Below, in pieces: positions 14,756 through 23,039 of a stretch of DNA of 25,628 nt. The notes under the pieces are model-generated. The model ran no database searches, had not been told where the DNA came from, and saw only the letters and a list, made by a program, of their open reading frames with translations. The stretch is from an uncultured Bacteroides sp. (GTDB taxonomy: Bacteria; Bacteroidota; Bacteroidia; Bacteroidales; Bacteroidaceae). Numbering within the stretch: the first letter of the stretch is position 1; each line of letters begins with the position of its first letter. The translations under genes were made by a program, and so were the position numbers. Location: assembly GCA_937890825.1 (NCBI GenBank), contig CALADS010000069.1, positions 1 to 25,628 on the forward strand, in the 5' to 3' direction.

Positions 14756-15138
14756 ACGAAGATTATGTATCGTATGAAGTAGCCAAGTTGCTCAAAGAAA
14801 AAGGGTTTGACAGCCATTATTCAACGCACTTTTACAAAAACAATAAATTGGAGTGCTATATGGATGACAGGAAAAAGTACTGGTTGCAAAAAGATGAATA
14901 TGCTGCACCTTCTCTCTACATAGCTCAAAAGTGGCTGAGAGAAACAAAGGGAATCTATATATGGGTGGAACCTGTTGTTGGACGTAAATGGACTACATCT
15001 TCTTGCGATTTTAATGTAAGCTTAGAAGAAAGCAACTGGATTGAGCGTGAATTGCATAAAGACGGCTATCATATATATGAAGACTATACAGAAGCCCTGC
15101 AAACTGGAATTTTAGAAGCACTTAAATTAATTATTTAA
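14752..15138 (+). CDS. Hypothetical protein common in Bacteroidales (128 aa)
   Basis: A 128-residue protein reading SYEVAKLLKEKGFD early, APSLYIAQKWLRETKGIYIW in the middle, and ALQTGILEALKLI at the end. This order matches a widespread Bacteroidales phage and mobile-element protein annotated as hypothetical. It has no membrane segment or enzymatic motif. The WLRE...I.VEP block with flanking helices suggests a small alpha/beta fold. Coupled to the zinc-ribbon gene. Confidence 0.65.
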   Translation: MNEDYVSYEVAKLLKEKGFDSHYSTHFYKNNKLECYMDDRKKYWLQKDEYAAPSLYIAQKWLRETKGIYIWVEPVVGRKWTTSSCDFNVSLEESNWIERELHKDGYHIYEDYTEALQTGILEALKLII

Positions 15139-15152
15139 AGAATACAAGAAAA

Positions 15153-15725
15153 ATGAACTGGAACGAATTAAGAGATAAAGCTTATCAATCAGCCATGGAA
15201 CACGGATTCTATGACAAAAAAACATATAGCGATGAACATTATATAATGCAAATCATATGCGAGGTTGCTGAAATGGTAGAAGCGGATAGGAAAGGCGAAT
15301 TTGCCAACGTAGAAGCATTCAAAAATAGTGATACAGACAATGATGAAGATTTCAAGGATGAATTTAACCTGTTCATCAAGGATTCCCTGGAAGATGAAAT
15401 GGCCGATATAGCTATTCGTCTGCTTAGTTACTCAGGATTAAAAAGGTATGAAATAGATTTGTATATACATAATATACTAGACTATTTCATGCAATTAGGA
15501 GGATTTATGAAGCTTAATTGCAGCATATGTGAGTTTGCACTCCGAATTACAAAAAAACTAGCCGAGATAGAATCAGATACAAAACACGTAGATAATAAAC
15601 TTGCATCTATAATAGCAGCTTTGTATACGGTTGCCCAGGAAAATAATATTGATTTGCTCTGGCACATCGAACAGAAAATGAAGTATAACGAAACCCGTCC
15701 ACGGCTGAATGGCAAAGCATATTAG
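15153..15725 (+). CDS. MazG-like nucleotide pyrophosphohydrolase-family protein
   Basis: A 190-residue protein. IICEVAEMVEADRKGEF (about 29-45) and LEDEMADIAIRLLSYSG (about 79-95) match the two helices of MazG-like all-alpha NTP pyrophosphohydrolases, whose metal-binding motif is ExxE...ExxD; E33, E36, E80 and D84 are candidates here. The end reads HIEQKMKYNETRPRLNGKAY, typical for this group. A phage MazG-like enzyme may clear unusual nucleotides or lower alarmone-type signals during infection. A longer central insert than usual (about 100-150) is present. Its stop lies 3 bases before the radical SAM gene start. Confidence 0.7.
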   Translation: MNWNELRDKAYQSAMEHGFYDKKTYSDEHYIMQIICEVAEMVEADRKGEFANVEAFKNSDTDNDEDFKDEFNLFIKDSLEDEMADIAIRLLSYSGLKRYEIDLYIHNILDYFMQLGGFMKLNCSICEFALRITKKLAEIESDTKHVDNKLASIIAALYTVAQENNIDLLWHIEQKMKYNETRPRLNGKAY

Positions 15726-15728
15726 ATT

Positions 15729-16733
15729 ATGAAAATTGGTCTCATAGATGCTGATATGATGTGGGCAAAAAGGACAATAGGACGATGTTAGGGAATACAT
15801 CGGCTTTAGTATTCCCGTAACGTCGTCCTAATGAAACTATCAGCCTGGCATAAAGCTAAAGGCGATAGTGTTTCCTTCTTCATGGGCATAGAAGAATACG
15901 ACCGAGTTTATATATCGAAAGTATTCTCTACTACCCCTGATGATAACACAATCATTCAAGCTAAAGAAATTTACTACGGTGGAACCGGCTACTGCATACA
16001 TTTAGACCCTCGCACCGGAAAAGAATACTGGAAAGAACCGGATGATCCTTTCTATATGTCGAAGCTACCGGATGAAATAGAACATATAATGCCAGATTAT
16101 TCTCTGTATGACATTAAAGACACAGCGTATGGATTCCTTTCACGTGGTTGTCCTCGTGGTTGTCCATTCTGCCATGTAGCACCAAAGGAAGGTCGCAAAT
16201 CGTATAAAGTAGCAGACTTGTCTGAATGGTGGAATGGTCAAAAAAATATAGTTCTTTGCGACCCTAATATACTAGCTTGTAAAGATGCAGAGAACCTGTT
16301 GCAGCAGCTGGCAGATTCAAAAGCACGTGTAGATATTAACCAGGGTATGGATGCACGTCTAATCACTACCAACGTTATGAAATATCTCAATAGTATTAAG
16401 CTTAGCACGATACATTTCGCTTGGGATGATTATAAGCAGAAGAAAGCTGTATTGAAAGGATTGCAATGCTTCAAAGATAATTTCAGAAGGAAACTGGATA
16501 AGGGTCACTTTGCTCAGGTATTTGTATTAACAAATTTCGATACAACACCAGAACAGGATTTGGAACGTATCTACATCCTGCGCGATATGGAATTTGAACC
16601 ATACGTCATGGTTTACGACAAAACACACGCGGCACCGTTCTATAAGAGCCTTCAACGGTGGGTCAATATGCGTGCCATATTTCACAAGATTCCTACGTTC
16701 GAGGAATACGATCGGAAGAAAGCCAAAGAGTAA
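15729..16733 (+). CDS. Radical SAM protein with hairpin-interrupted 5' end
   Basis: Residues from ATG 15831 (300 codons) show a radical SAM enzyme: GCPRGCPFCH gives the CxxxCxxC cluster ligands (C107, C111, C114 counted from 15831), then SYKVADLSEWWNGQKNIVLC and DPNILACKD, all hallmarks of a phage/mobile-element subfamily of unknown substrate. That family normally starts MKIGLIDVD... and runs straight into LMKLSAWHKA. Here ATG 15729 reads MKIGLIDADMMWAKRT, then meets TAG at 15789 and 15807 in the same frame before MKLSAWHKA at 15831. The interruption coincides with a 20-bp hairpin. Translation may restart at 15831 (a slightly shortened enzyme), or the gene may be damaged. The catalytic part is intact. 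Confidence 0.7.
15779..15829 (+). repeat. 51-bp hairpin inside the radical SAM 5' region
   Basis: The arm 15779-15798 pairs with 15809-15829 over 20 base pairs, with one G-U pair (15786-15822) and a single bulged G at 15817. The loop is 15799-15808. The hairpin ends two bases before the ATG at 15831 and is flanked on both sides by AAT (15776-15778 and 15830-15832). There is no U tract after it, so a terminator is unlikely. Confidence 0.7.
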
Positions 16734-16769
16734 GCCAAAACTTAAAAAGTCACATTTATCCTATTACGC

Positions 16770-16777
16770 TATCTTTG
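16770..16777 (+). promoter_or_regulatory. Promoter -7 box for the 885-aa gene (TATCTTTG)
   Basis: Matches TAnnTTTG exactly, 20 bases upstream of ATG 16797. No TTTG -33 element is evident. It suggests that this gene is transcribed separately from the early operon. Confidence 0.45.
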
Positions 16778-16796
16778 CATAAATCATTTTCAGTTT

Positions 16797-19454
16797 ATGT
16801 TTAAAGAGGTTAAGTATAACGGATATTCATCTAACCCGTCAGACTTTCAAAGTGCTGACGGGGACTTATCCGTTACGCTAAATGCTATTCCAGAAGATGG
16901 GGCTATCAAAAGATTAGAAAAACCTAAAGTCGTGTTCACTCTTACAGATGGAAAGAAGGTGGTGTACATACACTCCGTATCAGTATTTGAAAACTATATC
17001 ATTTATGATGCTGTATCAAAGACACTGCAATGGATTGCATCTGACGATACCAAACAATCAGCAAAAGACATACTTTCGCTGTCCGGTAAAGAATTATATC
17101 AGGTTACAGCCATGGGCAATACACTAGTAGTGCTCACATCTACAGGAATTATCTATTCATTATACAAATCAGATAGCTATCAGCTTATGGGAAACAAACC
17201 AGTTTTCCCATCCATTTCTTTCAGATTGCAAGTCAAAGGAGTATACTCTGAATTAATGAAAGCAAGATTTGAAAAATTCACTCCTACTCCTACACCAAGT
17301 GGAGGCCTTTACATATCGAATGCAGCTAGAGAATCTGTCAAGAATACAGTTACAGGATACTTTAACCCTATTGCTTCGCAAATTAAGACGGATGGATGCT
17401 TCCAATATCCATTCATGGTACGATATGCATATCGCATGTATGATGACACCTTAAGCTACATATCACAGCCTATTAAATTATATCCTTCGGATGGAATTCC
17501 ATTGACAGTTCGTTATGCTGGTGAAGATACAAGTAACGGACAAATAACAGCGTTTAATTTGCAGGTGTTCAGTGTCAATTCAGATTTGATGTATCAGATC
17601 AACAACTTGGAAGAAGTCAAGCAATCACTGGCTGAATGGGGAGAGCTAATTAAAAGCATTGATATTTTTGTTACTCAAGACATGGCAACTATTGACGAAA
17701 ATTCAATAGGAAGTAATGGATTGACTGGTTTTACTGGTGCAATAAGCCCATGGAATTGCTTTCTGTTGTTCCATGGCTGCTATAATCAGGAAAAGATAAA
17801 CGGCAAATACATCTACCGCAGACATGATTTAAAAGAAACTGTTTCAAGTACTGAATCATATTTTTACATAGGCAGTAAGACGATTATTGAAGACAACGAA
17901 CCAATGGTGTTTTACCATGTTAGTTCTATTGAACTAAAGAATCTAAATTCATCAGAACAAAAAGTAGAGATTGCCCAAGGTGTACTCTCTACCGACACGT
18001 TAGTGAACAGAGAACAGCTAAAGGGAGATAGCGATATTAAGGAACAACTCGTTGCAAAATATGCATATACATACAATGCAAGGCTAAATTTAACTGGAGT
18101 AACAGCTGTCCCTTGTTCATATCCGTTAGAATCATGCTTCGCTTACGGAAATGGTGAATATGATTCTGAAACAAAACAAACGGTAGAAAAAACATATTCC
18201 TATAAAGCATACATATTGATAGAAGCAGAAAAAAGACATGTAATGGTTCCATGTGTATCAAACATGCCTATGAATATAGATACTTATAACAATTTCTTCT
18301 TCTTCCCAAACGTAAATGCTACAGAATTCATTGTTGAGAGAATAAGCAGCACACAAGAAAAAACTTACTCTAAAAGAAAGTTGTCTAAGCATAAAGGACT
18401 GAATGGGGCATATGGCTGGGTAAATGCTGATTTTGATGATGTAGTAGATATGAGCATCATTCAAAATACAGACATCGGTATTCCATACCCTAACAAAATA
18501 TACACATCTGAAGTAAACGACCCATTCACATTCCCGGCAAGCCTGGTCAGTGCAGTTGGTTCCGGCGAGATTGTGGGTATTTCATCTGCTGCTAAAGCAT
18601 TATCAGAAGGACAGTTTGGTCAGTTTCCACTATATGCGTTCACTTCTGAAGGGGTATGGGCACTTGAAGTTTCTTCTACCGGTGGTTATTCTGCCAGACA
18701 ACCCATTACGCGCGATGTGTGTATTAGTTCAGAAAGTATTACTCAAATTGATACTTCTGTGTTATTTGCCTCAGATCGTGGGATAATGCTTCTTTCAGGT
18801 TCTCAGTCTACCTGTATTTCAGAAGTTATTGATAGAAATGAACCATTCTCCCTTATTGCCTTTCCTAAAGGCAAAGAGCTGATTCAATTGTCTGGCCTGC
18901 CAATTACCGACATTAACATTATACCATTTCGTGATTTTCTTAAGCAGTCACGCATGCTTTATGATTATACACATCAGCACATCATAGTATATAATAGGAA
19001 TTGCCTTTATGCCTATGTTTTCTCACTAAACACAAAGCATTGGGGAATGATGGAAAGCAATATTGATTCGGGTGTAAACTCTTATCCTGAATCTTTGGCT
19101 ATGGATAAAGCAAGCAATCTAATCAATTATAGTGAAGAAGGCGAAGCTGACGTGGTTAGTATATTGCTATCTCGGCCTATTAAGTTAGATGATCCCAATG
19201 GCTTCAAAACAATAGATACGATAATCCAACGAGGTTATTATACAAGTGGTAGTGTGAAACAAGTATTATATGGTTCTAACGATTATAGACATTGGTTTCC
19301 TATTAAAAGTAGCGTAGACCAATACATGAGAGGATTCAGAGGTACACCCTTCAAGGCGTTCCGGATTGCCATCATCGCCAATCTCAATAAATACGATAGC
19401 CTTGTCGGTTGTAGCATATCATATACACCTAGATTGACAAATCGGTTACGATAA
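16797..19454 (+). CDS. Large protein (885 aa), possible virion or surface-interaction protein
   Basis: An 885-residue protein with no signal peptide or membrane helix. It starts FKEVKYNGYSSNPSDFQSAD, then GDLSVTLNAIPEDGAIKRLE, and is rich in beta-type sequence throughout, with repeated short Gly/Ser/Thr-containing strands and aromatic residues. That suggests a large beta-structure such as a propeller or stacked sandwich. The end (IAIIANLNKYDSLVGCSISY) is also strand-like. I do not recognise the family; similar long proteins occur in Bacteroidales phages and are usually called hypothetical or structural. It has its own promoter-like box and ends at the bidirectional terminator, facing the leftward late genes, so it is not simply part of either operon. 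Confidence 0.6.
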   Translation: MFKEVKYNGYSSNPSDFQSADGDLSVTLNAIPEDGAIKRLEKPKVVFTLTDGKKVVYIHSVSVFENYIIYDAVSKTLQWIASDDTKQSAKDILSLSGKELYQVTAMGNTLVVLTSTGIIYSLYKSDSYQLMGNKPVFPSISFRLQVKGVYSELMKARFEKFTPTPTPSGGLYISNAARESVKNTVTGYFNPIASQIKTDGCFQYPFMVRYAYRMYDDTLSYISQPIKLYPSDGIPLTVRYAGEDTSNGQITAFNLQVFSVNSDLMYQINNLEEVKQSLAEWGELIKSIDIFVTQDMATIDENSIGSNGLTGFTGAISPWNCFLLFHGCYNQEKINGKYIYRRHDLKETVSSTESYFYIGSKTIIEDNEPMVFYHVSSIELKNLNSSEQKVEIAQGVLSTDTLVNREQLKGDSDIKEQLVAKYAYTYNARLNLTGVTAVPCSYPLESCFAYGNGEYDSETKQTVEKTYSYKAYILIEAEKRHVMVPCVSNMPMNIDTYNNFFFFPNVNATEFIVERISSTQEKTYSKRKLSKHKGLNGAYGWVNADFDDVVDMSIIQNTDIGIPYPNKIYTSEVNDPFTFPASLVSAVGSGEIVGISSAAKALSEGQFGQFPLYAFTSEGVWALEVSSTGGYSARQPITRDVCISSESITQIDTSVLFASDRGIMLLSGSQSTCISEVIDRNEPFSLIAFPKGKELIQLSGLPITDINIIPFRDFLKQSRMLYDYTHQHIIVYNRNCLYAYVFSLNTKHWGMMESNIDSGVNSYPESLAMDKASNLINYSEEGEADVVSILLSRPIKLDDPNGFKTIDTIIQRGYYTSGSVKQVLYGSNDYRHWFPIKSSVDQYMRGFRGTPFKAFRIAIIANLNKYDSLVGCSISYTPRLTNRLR

Positions 19455-19519
19455 ATCTTTTGTTTGCATTGTTTATTATGTTTTTTAGTTTCAGGTAATT
19501 AAGATTGTGGATAACGAAA

Positions 19520-19550
19520 AGAGCCGGGGCGCGTGATGCGTCTCGGCTCT
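19520..19550. terminator. Bidirectional terminator between converging genes
   Basis: A 13-bp stem (19520-19532 with 19538-19550, loop GTGAT) includes two G-U pairs (read on the plus strand). A-rich sequence lies on the left and T-rich sequence on the right, so it can end transcription from both sides. It separates the 885-residue gene from the leftward operon. Confidence 0.8.
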
Positions 19551-19562
19551 TGCTTTATACCA

Positions 19563-20117
19563 TCAAAAAGGTGATAAGGGTCGTGTGAATGTTTTTCGTC
19601 GGTTATTCTTTACACTGTTGATTTGCTTCTCTGCTTCCTGGCATTTATGTAACCAATGCTCGGATGCACTAGGATTGGTAATACTTAACCAGTCGCTGAG
19701 CACTCGATATACCATATATTCATGAATCAGACGAACTAGTAACGTGATAGACGTGCGTGAAAACGTATTTGGAATCTTCATCTTGATGATATAGTTCTCC
19801 GGTTCCGTCAACACATCATTCACGTCTTCACCTATTGGCTCTTCCATCGTGTAGGGATAAAGCAATTCTGTCACGGCAGCATGAACCAGGTTCAGAATTC
19901 TGGTAACACGATCCACGTTTCCATCTTCACCGATGTCCACTAATACATGTTTGGCATGTTGCTTATCTTCACCCATAACATGCCCTTCAATATAAGCATA
20001 GTTTTTAATGTCATACAGGAGTTCTTTCCTCGCGAAACTCATAGTTACAACAAGTGTATCAACATCTGTATCACACGGATTGCAAGTTAAGTTACTACAA
20101 GATGCGTTCATAATCAT
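19563..20117 (-). CDS. Tandem paralogue C (184 aa)
   Basis: The last and longest of three tandem related proteins. The N-terminus has two CNLTCNPC-like cysteines (MIMNASCSNLTCNPCDTDVD). A strand pair (VTMSFARKELLYDIKNYAYI) precedes a helical middle, and the C-terminal third carries the shared pattern IHEYMVYRVLSDWLSITNPS followed by a basic tail ending RPLSPF. The shared DW-x-ITN core and Arg-Pro ending are seen in paralogues A and B, so they arose by duplication and then diverged. Function unknown. Their place after the lysis-type genes and adhesin module suggests a virion or assembly role. That is inference. Confidence 0.65.
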   Translation of the reverse strand: MIMNASCSNLTCNPCDTDVDTLVVTMSFARKELLYDIKNYAYIEGHVMGEDKQHAKHVLVDIGEDGNVDRVTRILNLVHAAVTELLYPYTMEEPIGEDVNDVLTEPENYIIKMKIPNTFSRTSITLLVRLIHEYMVYRVLSDWLSITNPSASEHWLHKCQEAEKQINSVKNNRRKTFTRPLSPF

Positions 20118-20125
20118 TGGTATTA

Positions 20126-20641
20126 TTATGCATAGGTAGGACGTTTCGGTCTGCTACGCTTATAGAGAGCTTTCTTGGCTCGTTCCAGGGCTGCTGTTGC
20201 AATAGCAACATAATCTGCAGCATCAGCCTTATTGGTGATGGTAAACCAATCAGCAATGGCTCTTGCCACCATAAATTCATGCAATTCGGCACCCAGACTT
20301 TCACAGGCTGCACTGTTGAAATTGCTTGGCAAAATGAATGAAAGCGTAAGCTGACCATCTGAATCCACTTCTTTCTTCACCTTGTTGGTGCTCGATGTGG
20401 CGGTTTCATTCAAGTACTCGCCAAGTTCTACCTTCAATTCACCGAAGGCATTGCTGATGCTTCGCCTAATCTGGTACGAATGTTCATCATCCTCGCTGGC
20501 CTGCATATTAGCCGCAGCTTCATAATCTTTTGTACCCTCTGCCTTACGGCTTACCCCTGTAAGGTGTGTCTTATTCTGCACATCAAAGACTACTTCCTTC
20601 ACCTCCAATGTCACAGCAACGTTTTTTTTACTTTCTGCCAT
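20126..20641 (-). CDS. Tandem paralogue B (171 aa)
   Basis: A 171-residue protein beginning MAESKKNVAVTLEVKEVVFD, with a strand segment, an acidic/helical middle, and the C-terminal block LHEFMVARAIADWFTITNKA leading to a basic end SRPKRPTYA. The DWFTITN core and RP-x-x-A tail align with paralogues A (KWFVFTNK, KRPVYV) and C (DWLSITNP, RPLSPF). No domain name is recognisable. It is separated from C by 8 bases and from A by 21, so the three are one transcription unit. The products may assemble together. Confidence 0.65.
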   Translation of the reverse strand: MAESKKNVAVTLEVKEVVFDVQNKTHLTGVSRKAEGTKDYEAAANMQASEDDEHSYQIRRSISNAFGELKVELGEYLNETATSSTNKVKKEVDSDGQLTLSFILPSNFNSAACESLGAELHEFMVARAIADWFTITNKADAADYVAIATAALERAKKALYKRSRPKRPTYA

Positions 20642-20662
20642 ATCTGTTATTTTGATTAAATG

Positions 20663-21115
20663 TTAAACATATACCGGTCTCTTCGGCTTCTTTTTAAAGA
20701 AGGCCTTTTCTCGCACATCACTGAGGAACGTACTGGCGTTATCAGCATACTCTCCCGATTCCTGCTTGTTTGTAAACACAAACCATTTGGCAATAATGCT
20801 TTGCACAAAGTAGCTGAATAGGCTTAATTCCATGCTTGCCTGCAATGCCTCGTCAAACGAAGCGCTGACGTTTAAAACCAATGCGTAGCTATTACTGTTC
20901 ATGGCTTCACTCTGAAGCACACCAATCATATTCTGCGCCACCTCGGCACGAGCTTCATTCCAGAATCTGTCAAGAATATCCTTGTCTTCATCTACCGTGC
21001 TGATACGGTCTAAGAGCACTTCATCTGCATCCACCATCTTGGCACCCGTGTAACTGGTAGTCATAGCCACCTCCTTATACACTTTTGCCCTGTCTACATT
21101 CAATGTTATTTCCAT
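20663..21115 (-). CDS. Tandem paralogue A (150 aa)
   Basis: The first and shortest of the three paralogues in transcription order. I start at ATG 21115 (MEITLNVDRAK), where the reading fits the shared strand at the start of B and C; the longer frame to 21214 runs inside the upstream gene. Middle helices (RFWNEARAEVAQNMIGVLQ) lead to the shared C-terminal block (FSYFVQSIIAKWFVFTNKQE) and KKPKRPVYV. It overlaps the end of the DUF6808-like gene by 10 bases. Function unknown. Confidence 0.65.
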   Translation of the reverse strand: MEITLNVDRAKVYKEVAMTTSYTGAKMVDADEVLLDRISTVDEDKDILDRFWNEARAEVAQNMIGVLQSEAMNSNSYALVLNVSASFDEALQASMELSLFSYFVQSIIAKWFVFTNKQESGEYADNASTFLSDVREKAFFKKKPKRPVYV

Positions 21116-21621
21116 CGTATCGGTTTTAATGTGTAACTTATACCAAAGCCAATGAATGGTTTTAATCCCTCTCCTGGCGTATAACCATACCCGGCAGTCA
21201 ATGATAAGGCCCATCGATTGGGCGGTTTGGTTTCACGTTCACGCTCGGTCATAAAAACAGTTCTCGGATAAACAAAGATGCTGTCAAGGCTTGGATTATA
21301 CCCGCTTACCCATGCTTTATAAGTGCTGTCCTCATACATCTTACTCTGCACCGGTAGATTTACGGCCACACTGTCCGTCTCATTCCTGCATGAATCAGGA
21401 GTTTCTTCCGGGACCGGTATTCTGATTGTTTCATAGCGCACCACTAAACTGTCTTTCGCTACTGGCAGAAAGAAAGGAATGGTATCAATAAACGTTACAG
21501 TATCATTCACAATGCTACGTTCTGCCGAACTTACCCCTTTATCAAAGCCTATGTAATAACTGGAAAGAATAGCTACGGTAAGCAACACCAGCACCAGGCA
21601 AAATTTATTCAATCGATCCAT
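21106..21621 (-). CDS. DUF6808-like membrane-anchored protein
   Basis: A 171-residue protein from ATG 21621 (MDRLNKFCLVLVLLTVAILS) with a membrane helix at about residues 6-24. A periplasmic part rich in Val/Asp/Pro follows, then PRTVFMTERERETKPPNRWA and a C-terminal Gly/aromatic stretch (LSLTAGYGYTPGEGLKPFIG, FGISYTL) with beta-barrel-like alternation. This layout resembles DUF6808 proteins found next to amidases in Bacteroidales phages. An envelope role such as a spanin-like link between inner and outer membrane during lysis is plausible from the anchor and position, but not proven. It begins 4 bases after the amidase stop. Confidence 0.65.
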   Translation of the reverse strand: MDRLNKFCLVLVLLTVAILSSYYIGFDKGVSSAERSIVNDTVTFIDTIPFFLPVAKDSLVVRYETIRIPVPEETPDSCRNETDSVAVNLPVQSKMYEDSTYKAWVSGYNPSLDSIFVYPRTVFMTERERETKPPNRWALSLTAGYGYTPGEGLKPFIGFGISYTLKPIRWK

Positions 21622-21625
21622 AACA

Positions 21626-22216
21626 TTAAGAATGAATATAGTCAATGATTCCTTCCACATGAATGCTCACAATAGCATTTCTACCTTCAGCACTCAAAAG
21701 ATAATCCACATCATCTTCATTGTCCTGAAAAAGATTCTCTGTCAATACGGCTGCGCATTTAGTCTTACGCAGAATATAGAAGTTCTCTTCCCAATCCGGA
21801 TCACCGTCGCTTGTATCTTTACGTATTCTAAAACCACCGGGTAAATGATTCTCTGCTGCTCGGTAAAGACATTCTGCAAGTTTGTCACTTTTAGTATATC
21901 CTTTTGACGTATAAGCACTCCAACCTCTTGCTGACATCCAATCTCCATTACCAGAAGCATTACAGTGAATACTTACCAATAAACAATTGGCTTTACCAAA
22001 CTTTCCGCATTCTTCGTTCACGCGTCGTGCGCGTTCCTGCAGAGGCACATCAAGTGTTTCACGAACAATACGTTCTGCATCATATCCTCGTTTTTTCAAC
22101 TCCGCACAAACAGCATCTGCTATCTCTCGCGTATAGGCGTATTCTCTCAGTCTCCCATCCGGACTTCTTTTTCCACCGGTGTTCTCACCATGGCCATTGT
22201 CAATTAAAATCTTCAT
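21626..22216 (-). CDS. N-acetylmuramoyl-L-alanine amidase (endolysin)
   Basis: A 196-residue Amidase_3 enzyme that cleaves the amide bond between MurNAc and L-Ala in peptidoglycan. Visible marks are MKILIDNGHG with H9, REYAYTREIA with E25, LLVSIHCNAS with H84 (the three zinc ligands), and AAVLTENLFQDN with E160 as the catalytic Glu. There is no signal peptide, so it relies on a holin, or acts after disruption of the membrane. I start at ATG 22216; the longer frame to 22327 has no family support and overlaps the upstream gene. It is the lysis enzyme of this module. Confidence 0.9.
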   Translation of the reverse strand: MKILIDNGHGENTGGKRSPDGRLREYAYTREIADAVCAELKKRGYDAERIVRETLDVPLQERARRVNEECGKFGKANCLLVSIHCNASGNGDWMSARGWSAYTSKGYTKSDKLAECLYRAAENHLPGGFRIRKDTSDGDPDWEENFYILRKTKCAAVLTENLFQDNEDDVDYLLSAEGRNAIVSIHVEGIIDYIHS

Positions 22217-22277
22217 GATTATATAATTTACCAGATTTATTGTAGATTTTTCTATATATTTTTTGTAAAATATTGTA

Positions 22278-22883
22278 TTATGAATTAAGGCGTTGATAAA
22301 AATCTGTCTTAATATTATCGTAGGCAAGTTTCACATTTGTATACGCCCGTCCGTTATTTGCACCATCTTCGTTATAGATTTCTGATTCAACTACAATGGC
22401 CACCTCTTCAATCCATTCCTTGTTACAGTATTCAGACAAAGGCTTACCACGATAAATAAACGGATCAAATCTGTTTTTTCTTTCTTCGTGAATAACTGAT
22501 AGAAGTTTCCGTATTTTACGAGCTGTTGCCTCATGATCTATTATATGATTTTCCTCCCTAACTCTTTTGATTATCCTGCACACTTTTTCCACAGAAAGGT
22601 CAAATGCAAATCCAGATAAGTTTCTTACTCTAAGCTGAGTTTCTGTCCTGAGACCATCTGAAATGTCATTCAACTTATCATTCTGTTCTCTTGTCTCCTG
22701 CAAAAGGTCTTTAAGTCCAGACTTGTTGTCTGCCAAGATTTGATTGATTATTGACCGGAACCATTTAAACACTGCAATCATCATTCCCATGGAAATGAGC
22801 AGGTAAAATGCAGCCATCATGGCCATCAAACCGTAGTCAGTGATTCCCTTGGCCACGGCAGTTACTTGTCCTACTTCACCCAT
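22278..22883 (-). CDS. Membrane protein, holin candidate
   Basis: A 201-residue protein with one clear hydrophobic segment at about residues 17-40 (YGLMAMMAAFYLLISMGMMI), a short N-terminus outside it, a charged coiled-coil-like part (SGLKDLLQETREQNDKL) and a helical domain to the end. It lies directly upstream of the amidase in the same direction and has its own promoter-like box, a typical holin position. It has only one membrane segment and a long cytoplasmic part, unusual for classical holins, so a signalling or pore-partner role is also possible. Family not recognised. Confidence 0.6.
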   Translation of the reverse strand: MGEVGQVTAVAKGITDYGLMAMMAAFYLLISMGMMIAVFKWFRSIINQILADNKSGLKDLLQETREQNDKLNDISDGLRTETQLRVRNLSGFAFDLSVEKVCRIIKRVREENHIIDHEATARKIRKLLSVIHEERKNRFDPFIYRGKPLSEYCNKEWIEEVAIVVESEIYNEDGANNGRAYTNVKLAYDNIKTDFYQRLNS

Positions 22884-22937
22884 AACGCAAATCTCCCCAT
22901 AATTATATCCATCATAGCTAATAAATTTAAATAATCA

Positions 22938-22945
22938 CAAATTTA
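22938..22945 (-). promoter_or_regulatory. Promoter -7 box for the lysis operon (TAAATTTG)
   Basis: On the minus strand this is an exact TAnnTTTG, about 55 bases upstream of the ATG at 22883 and just after the terminator at 22991-23018. It would let the lysis genes be expressed separately from the DGR operon. No -33 match was seen. Confidence 0.45.
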
Positions 22946-22990
22946 AGAGCCCTAGATTTCACCTGCTGTTTATCTTTTGGGTAATAAACA

Positions 22991-23018
22991 AGAAAGGTGG
23001 CATGGAAGCCACCTTTCT
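22991..23018 (-). terminator. Terminator after the RT operon
   Basis: A perfect 11-bp stem (AGAAAGGTGGC with GCCACCTTTCT) with a 6-base loop, 22 bases after the stop of the 130-residue gene on the minus strand. A moderately T-rich tract follows in that direction (TTGTTTATT). Confidence 0.75.
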
Positions 23019-23039
23019 ATAGATATTATAATAAACAAA

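Noticed and set aside
15729..15831. T4 gene 60-like translational bypass
   Set aside because: No matched take-off and landing codons were found in the right frame, so it is kept only as one possibility among several.
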